DNA of 37,273 nucleotides from Solirubrobacterales bacterium (GCA_025964355.1 JAOPZB010000080.1:1-37273), one strand, 5' to 3'; positions 25,238-32,824 are shown, numbered from the stretch's first letter. Notes: generated from the letters alone by a model not told the origin. Program-made: numbers and translations.

Positions 25238-26649
25238 CAGGGCGTCTCCAGCGGGTCGCAGGTAAGCAGGCCGTTGTCGACGAACGGCGAGGAGCCGTCG
25301 GCGGCCGGCTGCGTCGCGCCTCCGGGGCAGCGGCGCAGCTGTCCGGATTTGAGGTTTTCGAGGGCGGCCTGCGGCGTCGTCGGCGCGAGGTTGTTGTTCG
25401 CGCCGAGCTTGAAGTCGGGCAGCACCGGCGTCAGGCGCGCGTAGTGGCCGTTGGCGTCGTAGTAGGCGCCGGCCTGGCCGAACGTGCGCAGCGTCCCGGA
25501 CAGGTCGGGGGCGTAGGGACCGAAGAAGGCGGTGATCGGGACCGATTCCTGCAGTGCCGTGACGCTGCTCGGCGAGCTCGTCGTCAGCGTCCGCGCGAGC
25601 ACCGGCAGCGCCCGGATCAGGTCGGTGAGGTCGTTGTTGGCGCCGGGGCGGTTGAACGCTTCGCTGAAGTTGTGCACGGCGGGTGTCGCGGTTGTCACGA
25701 GCGGGCGCAGGCGTTCGAGCAGGGTGGTCAGCGACTTGGTGGTGGGCCGTGAGGTGTCGACGAGCTTTTTGAGCGCGCTGAACGTCGACGGCAGTTCGGC
25801 GAAGGTGCGGTTGCCCTGGCGCAGCGTGACCGGCAGCTGTTTGAATCCCTGCGCGAGCTGGGTCTGCTGGGAGCCGATCGCCTGGAAGGTCGTGTTCGCG
25901 TTTTCGATCAGGTCGGTGAGCTGTTCGCTGCGGGCGCCGATCGTAGTGACCGCCTTGGCGCTTTCCACCAGGAAGCTCGTGAACACGGGCTGATCGCGGA
26001 CGAGCTCGGAGAAGAACTGATCGCTCGCGTTCAGCGCCGGCGGGAAGTATTCGGTCGACAGCCCGAGGTCGCGCCCGGCTCCGGCGTACTGTTCGGCCGA
26101 CCCCTGCAGGAACTGGGCGAGCCCCTTGCGCGTCTTGGGGTTGAGCGTGTTGAAGAGCTGGTCGAGGTCGACGACTTCACGCGTCGCGCTGGACGGCAGC
26201 GTCGCGCCGGCCGGCAGCGCGCGGTTGTTGTTGGGCCCGGGCGACAGCGCGATGTAGCGGTTGGCGACGCTGGACAGCGACGGCACCCTGACCTGCGCGA
26301 CCGTGCCTTCGTGCAGCGGTGTCAGCGAGGAGTCGACGTGGATCGTGATCCGTGCCCTGAAGTCCTTGGTCAGGACGATGTTCGTGATGCTCCCGACCGG
26401 TACCCCTCCCACCTGCACCTGATCTCCGCGCACGAGCTGCCCGGCTTCCTTGAACACGAGCTGGTAGTTGGAGCCGCCGCTACCGCCGAGCACGAGGAAG
26501 AGGATGACCAGCACCACCGCGGCCAGCGCGGCCACCGCGAGGACGCCGCCCAGGCTGGTGCGCGATGCGCGCGGGCGCCCGGGGGGACCCGTCGGGCTCG
26601 GCGGAGGAGACGGGGTCGCCGGAGGGCTGGGCGGGCTAGCCGTTGCCAC
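25237..26649 (-). CDS. MCE-family protein (MlaD domain), second MCE gene of the operon
   Basis: The product has 470 residues from GTG 26649. This start has AAAGG 7 bases upstream; a GTG five codons earlier (26664) is possible but lacks a Shine-Dalgarno sequence. The N-terminal 30 residues are a Pro/Ser/Thr-rich cytoplasmic segment (SPPSPPATPSPPPSP) not seen in the other MCE proteins here. The anchor is about 35-53 (GVLAVAALAAVVLVILFLVL) and the MCE domain about 61-135 (YQLVFKEAGQLV, VQVGGVPVGSITNI, VANRYIALSPG). The helical region is followed by two C-terminal Cys (LRRCPGG, LLTCDPLETP). The start lies inside the end of the transglycosylase gene, so translation is coupled. Confidence 0.88.
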   Translation of the reverse strand: MATASPPSPPATPSPPPSPTGPPGRPRASRTSLGGVLAVAALAAVVLVILFLVLGGSGGSNYQLVFKEAGQLVRGDQVQVGGVPVGSITNIVLTKDFRARITIHVDSSLTPLHEGTVAQVRVPSLSSVANRYIALSPGPNNNRALPAGATLPSSATREVVDLDQLFNTLNPKTRKGLAQFLQGSAEQYAGAGRDLGLSTEYFPPALNASDQFFSELVRDQPVFTSFLVESAKAVTTIGARSEQLTDLIENANTTFQAIGSQQTQLAQGFKQLPVTLRQGNRTFAELPSTFSALKKLVDTSRPTTKSLTTLLERLRPLVTTATPAVHNFSEAFNRPGANNDLTDLIRALPVLARTLTTSSPSSVTALQESVPITAFFGPYAPDLSGTLRTFGQAGAYYDANGHYARLTPVLPDFKLGANNNLAPTTPQAALENLKSGQLRRCPGGATQPAADGSSPFVDNGLLTCDPLETP

Positions 26650-28915
26650 CGGAGTGCCTTTCACTCGTCGCGCCGCCAGGCGCCGCGGCCACGCGGATGG
26701 CGGCCGGGGAGGGACCGCGTGCCACGGTCGGATCGGGAATCTCGCCGAGGCGGGCGATCAGCTTTATCCACTCGCTCGGCGTGAGCACGGACGCGGGCGA
26801 GCCGGCGGCGTGCGCGCCGGTCGCGCCCGTGGAGAAGGTGACGCGGACGGCATTGCGCGCCTGCGCGCTCGTGACCGCGCCAACCGCGCGTCCGTAGCTC
26901 ATCTGGCTGACGATGCGCGCTGGCCTGGCGGCGCCCTGCAGCATCAGCAGCTTGCGCACGGCGCTGTCGACGATCGAGCCCTGGCTCTGGTGGCCGGCGA
27001 CCGCGACGCCGTTGATCGCGGTTATGTCAACGGCCTGACCGCTCGACTTCGCGGCGGCGTTCGTCGCGACACCGGCCGGCGTCGAGCCGGGGCACGCCAG
27101 GGCGGACACGGTCGGCTTCATGCCCGACACCGAGAGGTACTCGAGCATCGCCAGCACGCGCTTGTCGACACTGCCGGACTGCACCGCCTCGCGCCCGCAG
27201 CGGGCCAGGCGGATGCCGGCGTCGTGGAGCACCTGGGGCTCGAGCTGCTGCTTTGACTCGAGCAGCACCTGACCGGTCGTCGGCGACGTGGCCAGGAAGG
27301 GGTTCTCCCCTTTCGCCCTGAAGACCGAGGTGTTCTCGAGCGCGACCCAACCGTCGAGAATCGGCTTCGGGTCGATCGCCGGAGCGCCGGCGCCCGCAGG
27401 GCGGATCTGAAAGAGAACGTGCGGTTCGCCCGCCGCGGAAACGGAGCCGGAGCCGGCGCCGGCAGTCGGGCCGACGTGCCCGAGGACGGTCCCGGCGATC
27501 ACGTGAACACCCGCATGGAGACCGTGCAGATAGACGTCGTTCGGGCCTTCCGTGAAGACCCGCACGCCGCCCGACGTGACGCGACCCGCGGCTGGGGGAG
27601 CGGCAGCGAGCGGCCGGCTCAGAGCGGGCGGGGGCGGTTCGAGCGCGGCCGCGGCGCCGAGCGCGAGCGCCGACACGGTCGACGCCTGGGTGAGCGGCGA
27701 GCGAGGCTGCGCGCCGGCGGTCGCCGGACCACTCGGCGGCGGTTCGTTCCCGGCGCCGGCCTGGCCGAGACGATCGCTGACCGCGCTGTGGACGTGCGGC
27801 TTGAGAACCGGATAGACCTTTGAGACATCGCCGAGCTCTGCGTAGAGGTAGGTGTTGCCGAACGCGTCTCGCAGCGAGATGTAGCGTCCGAGGGTCGGGG
27901 AGTTGCCGATCTGGACGACTTCGCCGTCCTGCACCGCGATCACCGGGGCTCCGGGCTGCGTGTAGATCGTCGTCCCGGCGAGCGTTCGCGGAGTGCTCGA
28001 GCCCTTGGCGGCGACCGCCGGGAACCCGTCGCTGAAGTGGGCCGCCGAGTGGACCGGGAAGCGCGCCTCGGTGAGCCCGGTTATGGCGCCGAGGAGTTCC
28101 GCCGGCGTGCCGCCGAGCAGTTGGGCGCGGAGCATGACGGAGTCCACGTAGGCCTGGGAGTGGTTGTAGGAGAAGACGGCCGAGCGGATGGCGGTGGCGC
28201 CGCCGGCCGCGCGCAGGTAGCGCGCCGCCGCGAAGATCGCGTCGGCCGGGTTGTAGGGATCCTCGAAGCCGTCGCCGTTGGCATCGACCCCGTACTGCGC
28301 CCACTCGGCCGGCAGGAACTGCATCCAGCCCTCGGCGTTGGCGCTGGAGACGCTCAGGTCGCGCCCGTAGTCCGTCTCCACCTCGTTGATCGCGGCGAGC
28401 ACCTGCCAGGGGATTCCGTAGGCCGTGCCGGCGGCCTGGAAGATCGGCAGCAGGAACGGGGGGATGCGGAAGCTTTCGATGAAGAAGGCGGGCACGCCCG
28501 CGATCGAGGACTGCAGCGACAGCGGCAGCGACGGGGTGAGCGCCGAGGGCGACGGTGGCTTGGCGCCGTTTGCCGCTGCGGTTGAGCCTTCCCCTTCGCC
28601 CGCGGCGTTCGGCGACGCGGCCTTCTGCGGCTTCGCGCCGGCCCTTCCGCCGAGCGTGCTGCCCTGCGAGCGTTGCGCCTGCACCTGCGGCGCCGTCGTC
28701 GCTTGCGACGGTGCCGGAGATGGCGGGACGGTCACCTGGGTCGTGGAGGTGGAGGTCGCGGGAGCCTCGGGGGCGGGCGCTGCCGCGGTCGTTTCGGTCC
28801 CGTGCACAGGCGGAGCGGCGGCTTCGGCGGCGAGGCTCGCGGCCGGCAGGATCAGGGCGAGGCCGGCGACGGCCGCGAGGAGGAGGCGAGGTGGCAGGGG
28901 TCGTCGGTATCGCAT
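26636..28915 (-). CDS. Secreted lytic transglycosylase with degenerate LytM-like and peptidase-like domains, embedded in the Mce operon
   Basis: The 759 residues begin with a signal peptide (10-30, LLLAAVAGLALILPAASLAA), then a 100-residue Ala/Thr/Pro-rich linker. The transglycosylase domain (about 140-270) has IPWQVLAAINEVETDYGRD with a candidate catalytic Glu178, SANAEGWMQFLPAEW and NPADAIFAAARYL, close to MltB/SLT enzymes that cleave peptidoglycan strands. Next is a LytM/M23-like fold split in two (about 313-370 and 462-520). Its zinc ligands are mostly lost: YAEL instead of YAHL, and HVLFQI instead of HLHFEI. The C-terminal 560-700 has SSGQAVDITAINGV, loosely like M15 peptidases. It sits between MCE genes 1 and 2, 3 bases after the first and overlapping the second. 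Confidence 0.85.
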   Translation of the reverse strand: MRYRRPLPPRLLLAAVAGLALILPAASLAAEAAAPPVHGTETTAAAPAPEAPATSTSTTQVTVPPSPAPSQATTAPQVQAQRSQGSTLGGRAGAKPQKAASPNAAGEGEGSTAAANGAKPPSPSALTPSLPLSLQSSIAGVPAFFIESFRIPPFLLPIFQAAGTAYGIPWQVLAAINEVETDYGRDLSVSSANAEGWMQFLPAEWAQYGVDANGDGFEDPYNPADAIFAAARYLRAAGGATAIRSAVFSYNHSQAYVDSVMLRAQLLGGTPAELLGAITGLTEARFPVHSAAHFSDGFPAVAAKGSSTPRTLAGTTIYTQPGAPVIAVQDGEVVQIGNSPTLGRYISLRDAFGNTYLYAELGDVSKVYPVLKPHVHSAVSDRLGQAGAGNEPPPSGPATAGAQPRSPLTQASTVSALALGAAAALEPPPPALSRPLAAAPPAAGRVTSGGVRVFTEGPNDVYLHGLHAGVHVIAGTVLGHVGPTAGAGSGSVSAAGEPHVLFQIRPAGAGAPAIDPKPILDGWVALENTSVFRAKGENPFLATSPTTGQVLLESKQQLEPQVLHDAGIRLARCGREAVQSGSVDKRVLAMLEYLSVSGMKPTVSALACPGSTPAGVATNAAAKSSGQAVDITAINGVAVAGHQSQGSIVDSAVRKLLMLQGAARPARIVSQMSYGRAVGAVTSAQARNAVRVTFSTGATGAHAAGSPASVLTPSEWIKLIARLGEIPDPTVARGPSPAAIRVAAAPGGATSERHSGGNG

Positions 28916-28918
28916 GGC

Positions 28919-30499
28919 TCAGTTGCCGAGGAGGTAGTTGAGGAGCAGGCCGCCGGCGGCCGAGCCTTCGCCGTGTGGCGCGTAGTAGGTCGTGCCGGCC
29001 GTGGAGCCGCCGACCGGCTGTGCCGTGGCGCCCGAGCTGCTGGAGGGGGCCGCGCCGCCGATTTCGCTGGCCGTCGGGGCGGAGCCGGGGTATTTGGCGC
29101 GTGCCTGTGCGGGGGTGGCGCCCTGCAGGACCGCCAACGTCCGCGCCATCACGAGGCCGGTGCTCCGCGGATCGACCGATGCCGCCGAGGCGGCCGTGCC
29201 ATTGGAGGCCGAGGCGGCTTCGGCGACCCCGGTCGTGCTGAACAGTTTGCGGTTGCACTGCGAGGTCGGTTTGAGGCTGTATGTCAGGCACGCGGTCCCG
29301 ACCCCCTCGGCCCGCAGGAAATGACCGAGCGCGTCGTAGCCGTTGGAGGCGCCGGCGCCCAGGAAGATGAAGTCCATGATCCGCTCCAGGCCGCCCGTGT
29401 CGCGCAGGCTCGTGAGCAGCGACGAGAGGTTGCCGGTGAACGGCTGCGCTGCGTTGCCGAGCGCCTTCAGGCGGTTGAGCAGCGGCTTGGTGGCGACCAG
29501 CGCCGGGCCGGACAGCTTCGACGTCTTGCCGAGGTTCTGGAAGAACGTCGAGGAGCTGTTGGAGAAGCCGGGGATGTTGGTGAACGCCTTGCTGATCGCG
29601 GGAGCCGCGGCGCCGAGATCGGTGAAGGCGGGCGTCGTCTGGTCGGCGAAGCGTCCGAGGCGTTCCATCGCCGGCCCGAGCTGTCTCAGGAACGGCGGGA
29701 AGAGCTGGAGATTGCGTGCGAGCGCCCCGCGATGCGCGGCGCTTGCCTGGGCGACCTTGTTGCTCTGCACGATGAAGTCGGCGACCTTTTCGCGAACCGC
29801 GGCGAACGGCGCCAGCGCCTGGTCGGAGTCGACGGCGAGTTTCGCGAGCACATGGTTCTCGCTGGCGAGGATGTGGAGCACCTTGTCGAGTTCCTGCAGG
29901 GCCGGGTTGGCGCGGCGGATGACGGCGCTGAGGTCGCTGCCGCGGCCGGCGAGGCCGGCTCCGAGTTCGTTGAGGATGATCGTCAGGCGCTGGCGTTCGG
30001 GCAGGCGGCTGATGTCGCCGAGCAGGTCGACGTCCACGGGGCTGTGCGTCTGCTGCACGGGCAGCAGCCACTGGCCTTCCCCTTCTCGGCCGTGGCCGAT
30101 TTTCTGCAGGGAGGGCGGAAGCGGTGTGCCTTCGACGCGCGGCTGGGTGGGCAGGCAGTCGACGTACTTCTCCCCGATCAGCGCCTGCGGCCGCACGGTG
30201 CAGCTGGCGTCCGAGCGAAAGTCCTGGAAGCCGGGCTTGGTGATGTTCAGGGCGACGGCGGCCTTCGCGGCGGGCGTCGCTGTCACCGACCCGACCGTGC
30301 CGACCTTCACGCCGGCGATCTTGACGTCCTCCCCCGAGATGATGTTGCCGGCGTCGTCGAAGATCGCGCGCACCGTGTAGGTGCCGTTCGAGCCGCCCGC
30401 CGAGGTGGCGAGCGCGACGATGACGGCGAGTGCGACCGTGCACGCGGCACCGGCGATCCCGGCCGCGAATCTCCTCCGCCCGACGCTCTCCTTCCTCAC
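28919..30499 (-). CDS. MCE-family protein (MlaD domain), first gene of the operon
   Basis: The 526 residues start from GTG 30499, which has AAGGAAGG 7 bases upstream. The anchor is about 12-31 (AGIAGAACTVALAVIVALAT) and the MCE domain about 39-118 (YTVRAIFDDAGNI, VKIAGVKVGTVGSV, LIGEKYVDCLP). A helical region follows, then a long Ser/Ala/Gly-rich tail. Cys pairs occur within the MCE domain (ASCTV, VDCLP) and in the C-terminal part (TACLTYS, SQCNRKL). In classical actinobacterial mce operons two yrbE permease genes precede the first MCE gene; here the gene upstream is an unrelated secreted protein. Confidence 0.9.
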   Translation of the reverse strand: MRKESVGRRRFAAGIAGAACTVALAVIVALATSAGGSNGTYTVRAIFDDAGNIISGEDVKIAGVKVGTVGSVTATPAAKAAVALNITKPGFQDFRSDASCTVRPQALIGEKYVDCLPTQPRVEGTPLPPSLQKIGHGREGEGQWLLPVQQTHSPVDVDLLGDISRLPERQRLTIILNELGAGLAGRGSDLSAVIRRANPALQELDKVLHILASENHVLAKLAVDSDQALAPFAAVREKVADFIVQSNKVAQASAAHRGALARNLQLFPPFLRQLGPAMERLGRFADQTTPAFTDLGAAAPAISKAFTNIPGFSNSSSTFFQNLGKTSKLSGPALVATKPLLNRLKALGNAAQPFTGNLSSLLTSLRDTGGLERIMDFIFLGAGASNGYDALGHFLRAEGVGTACLTYSLKPTSQCNRKLFSTTGVAEAASASNGTAASAASVDPRSTGLVMARTLAVLQGATPAQARAKYPGSAPTASEIGGAAPSSSSGATAQPVGGSTAGTTYYAPHGEGSAAGGLLLNYLLGN

Positions 30500-30530
30500 C
30501 CCGATCCTTCCTTGCCGTTCACAACGAGGC

Positions 30531-30560
30531 GGGCGACCCCATCATCCGATGGGGTCGCCC
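30531..30560. terminator. Perfect 12-bp hairpin between the secreted-protein gene and the Mce operon
   Basis: GGGCGACCCCAT (30531-30542) and its exact complement ATGGGGTCGCCC (30549-30560) flank a six-base loop. It lies 60 bases past the stop of the 30620 gene and 32 bases before the first MCE start, all on the minus strand. No T-run follows on either strand, so it could be a non-canonical terminator, an mRNA-stabilising stem in the Mce leader, or an operator. Confidence 0.55.
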
Positions 30561-30619
30561 GTACCGCTCTTGCTTCGGTGGAGCTTACGCTTCCCCGCGC
30601 GTCAACTCCGCTGGTTGTC

Positions 30620-31390
30620 TTAGTGCTTGGGGCAGGGCAGCGAGTAGGGCACTGACACCGTCTGCGGCGACAGCCCGCCGAGTCCTGCGAACAGGAGTTC
30701 CGCCTTGCCTTTCCATGCGCCTTTGCACTTCTTCGGCGTCATGCCGTAGTAGACCGGCTTGCCTTTGGACTTGAACGCGCTGCCGACCTTGACGTTGATG
30801 AATTCAACGGACGCGTCGGGCGCTCCAGGCACGGTTTCGACGAGCGGGATTTCGGTGATCAGCTGCGGCCCGAAGCCGCCGCCGCCGCCGAGGCCCGTGT
30901 ACTTGCCTTTGGAGAAGAATTCAAGCTGGACCGGCGAGTGACCTTCGGTGTAGAAGCCAAGGCCGCCGGCGATGTAGAACGATTCGATCGTCACTTGCTC
31001 TTTGGTCGGTTCGCCTTTGCCGAAGCGCACGACGCCTTCCGCATGACCGGTCGGGCCGGCCTTCGACTTCGGCGGGCACTTGGCCGGTTCCTTGGCTTCG
31101 AGCGTCGGCGTCGGGCAGGTCTTAAAGCCCGCCGTGTGGATCTTCGAGCCGGTCGGCAGGAAGAAGTTGACGCCGATCAGCGGCGGCGGGAACCCTGCGT
31201 ATTCGGTCCCCGAGATGTGGAACGTGGCTTCGGCCGCCGCGCCGGCGCCTAGGAAGTTGCCGGTGTGCGGAAAGCCGGGAATCGCGACTGCTTTGGCTTT
31301 CAGCGTGACCACCGGGGTCGCCGACGCCACGCTCGTGAGCGCGAGTACGGCGAGACCGACGACGGCAAGACAGGTGGATGCTCTGCGCAT
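30620..31390 (-). CDS. Secreted protein with one CPxxS repeat unit, unknown function
   Basis: The 256-residue protein has a signal peptide (7-24, CLAVVGLAVLALTSVASA) followed by a beta-rich Gly/Lys-rich chain. It contains the unit FKTCPTPTLEA, then AKCPPKSKAG, a Cys-Cys-Pro pattern that recurs four times in the large secreted protein at 34234. It ends in SVPYSLPCPKH. It has no catalytic motif and no anchor. I know of no assigned function; such proteins seem common in Thermoleophilia. The ribosome-binding site AGAGGAGAG lies 8 bases before ATG 31390. Glutamate codons are almost all GAA (about 13 to 1 by eye). It is upstream of, and on the same strand as, the Mce operon. Confidence 0.8.
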   Translation of the reverse strand: MRRASTCLAVVGLAVLALTSVASATPVVTLKAKAVAIPGFPHTGNFLGAGAAAEATFHISGTEYAGFPPPLIGVNFFLPTGSKIHTAGFKTCPTPTLEAKEPAKCPPKSKAGPTGHAEGVVRFGKGEPTKEQVTIESFYIAGGLGFYTEGHSPVQLEFFSKGKYTGLGGGGGFGPQLITEIPLVETVPGAPDASVEFINVKVGSAFKSKGKPVYYGMTPKKCKGAWKGKAELLFAGLGGLSPQTVSVPYSLPCPKH

Positions 31391-31472
31391 CAGTTTCTCT
31401 CTCCTCTTTTGATGGACAGGTCCGCCTCGATCCGGGTAGCTCCGGAGCCATGCCGGTCCGGCGACATCGAGA

Positions 31473-31494
31473 TCCCCGGCACACTACCCGGGGA
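31473..31494. repeat. Inverted repeat upstream of the 30620 gene
   Basis: TCCCCGG (31473-31479) and CCGGGGA (31488-31494) are exact complements with an 8-base spacer. The spacer contains the candidate -10 TAGTGT (minus strand) about 90 bases upstream of the start codon. Operator or hairpin cannot be told apart. Confidence 0.4.
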
Positions 31495-31539
31495 ACAGTG
31501 GCGACATTCTTCGGCCGAACCTTATCCCTCCCGCGCAAT

Positions 31540-31557
31540 CCGTTCAACCTTGAACGG
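31540..31557. promoter_or_regulatory. Perfect 8-bp inverted repeat, candidate operator
   Basis: CCGTTCAA, two bases (CC), TTGAACGG. The symmetry with a two-base centre is that of a dimeric regulator site. It lies about 150 bases upstream of the 30620 start codon. The regulator is unknown. Confidence 0.45.
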
Positions 31558-31691
31558 CCGCGGTCGGCTGAAGGCAGGACGAGTACGCGCAACCATGGCA
31601 TGTGGGGGGAAATAGCGCGTCATGTGAGCTGTATACCCTCAGGCCGCTCGGAGTAGCGCCCGCCGAAAAACACTGAGGCTGCGCTTGAGGG

Positions 31692-32810
31692 TTATGGCTG
31701 AGGCGCCGACAGCTCCAACTCCGTGCCCGCGTAGCGCACGCCCACGGGCTCGAGTATCACCTCTCTGGGCCCCTCCTCCACCCGACCGGCGACGAGCGCG
31801 CTCAGGCCCAGCTGCTCTGCGATTGCGACGACGCCCGCGCCGGCGCCGGGCGCCGTGTAGATGGCGAAGCCCGACCCCATGTTGAAGGTCGAATAGGCCG
31901 ACTGGGCGTCGAGGCCTGCCTCGGCTGCGAGGAAGCTCAGGACCGGCGGCACCTCCGGCAGACGCTCGACGCGATAGGTCAGCGGCCGCGGCGGGCGCAT
32001 GAGCTTGAGCAGTCCATGGCCGGTGATGTGGCTCATGTAGCTGACGGGCATATCGGCCTCCAGCAGAGCTGCGACGAGAGCGACGTACATGGTCGATGGC
32101 TCGAGCAGTGCCTCGCCGAGCGTGCCGGCGCCGGGCACCGCCGTCGCATAGCCGTCGGGCAGCCGTCCGGCGACCAGCCTCGCGAGCGACGCGCCGTTGG
32201 CGTGCAGTCCACTGGACGAGACGAGCACGATCTCGTCCCCGGGGGCGAGACCCTCCCCGAGGATCGGCGAACGACCCTCCGGGACGGCTCCGACAGCTGC
32301 TCCCGCGAGCTCGATGTCGCGCTCGTCGAGCAGACCCGGCAGCGACGGCGACTCTCCTCCGCCCCACACGCAGCCGGCGTCCGCGCACGCCCGGCGCCAG
32401 CCCTCCAGCAGCGAGGCCGCGCGTTCGCGCTGCAGGTACCACTCCGAGGCGCCGGTCGCGAAGTAGGCGTTCACCACCAGCGGGAGCGCGCCGACGCAGC
32501 AGAGATCGTTCAGGATCGCAGCGACGGTGTCGTACGCGACGTCGCCGAAGCGGTCGATGCCCTGGGTCTCGAGCACGTGGCGGGCGACGACGGACTTCGT
32601 GCCGAGTCCCTCCACGACGAACGCCAGCGTCTGGCCGCCGAACTCGAACACGAACGCCGGCTCCCCGCGAGAGGCGTCGAGCGCACGGCCGCCGCGCGCG
32701 GCGAGCAGCGGGGATGTCGACAGTGCCTTGGCGATCGCCAGGCGCTTTCCCGAGTCGAGCGCGTCGTAGTCCACACCGGCCGCGCGATAGCTGGCGCCTC
32801 TGTCGCTCAT
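31692..32810 (-). CDS. purM: PurM-type phosphoribosylformylglycinamidine cyclo-ligase (AIR synthase)
   Basis: PurM closes the imidazole ring of purines, converting FGAM to AIR with ATP. The 372 residues follow the PurM/SelD fold. Evidence is YRAAGVDYDALDSGKR at the N-terminus (PurM has Y.xAGVDIxAG), DTVAAILNDLCCVGALPLVVNAYFATG (matching the ND-V-GA-PL-F-DYFATG motif), SSGLHANGASLAR (PurM SSGxHSNGxSLVR), SHITGHGLLKLMR and STFNMGSGFAIY. Differences such as NAYFATG and SGLHANG mark a divergent branch. ATG 32810 is set by TAGGAT 8 bases upstream; the frame is open farther but overlaps the divergent gene. Confidence 0.85.
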   Translation of the reverse strand: MSDRGASYRAAGVDYDALDSGKRLAIAKALSTSPLLAARGGRALDASRGEPAFVFEFGGQTLAFVVEGLGTKSVVARHVLETQGIDRFGDVAYDTVAAILNDLCCVGALPLVVNAYFATGASEWYLQRERAASLLEGWRRACADAGCVWGGGESPSLPGLLDERDIELAGAAVGAVPEGRSPILGEGLAPGDEIVLVSSSGLHANGASLARLVAGRLPDGYATAVPGAGTLGEALLEPSTMYVALVAALLEADMPVSYMSHITGHGLLKLMRPPRPLTYRVERLPEVPPVLSFLAAEAGLDAQSAYSTFNMGSGFAIYTAPGAGAGVVAIAEQLGLSALVAGRVEEGPREVILEPVGVRYAGTELELSAPQP

Positions 32811-32818
32811 CGTGGATG

Positions 32819-32824
32819 ATCCTA
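32819..32824 (-). promoter_or_regulatory. Putative -10 box of purM
   Basis: On the minus strand TAGGAT is followed by 8 bases and the ATG at 32810. It shares the palindrome CCTAGG (32822-32827) with the divergent acyl-CoA dehydrogenase gene in a 42-base intergenic region. Confidence 0.45.

Larger units (their letters stand above)
31391..31691. other. Intergenic region, 301 bases, probable leader of the 30620 gene
   Basis: No credible gene lies here; short open frames lack ribosome-binding sites and coding character. The region lies between the 3' end of purM and the 5' end of the 30620 gene, both on the minus strand. It holds two inverted repeats listed separately, a weak long-range ACCCTCA/TGAGGGT pair (31635-31641 with 31686-31692) that could end the purM transcript, and a TAGTGT hexamer on the minus strand (31481-31486) that could be a -10. 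Confidence 0.6.

Noticed and set aside
27027-30443. Minus-strand open frame of 1138 codons spanning the transglycosylase and first MCE gene
   Set aside because: It is an alternative frame of two real genes, Arg/Pro/Ala-rich with no domain.
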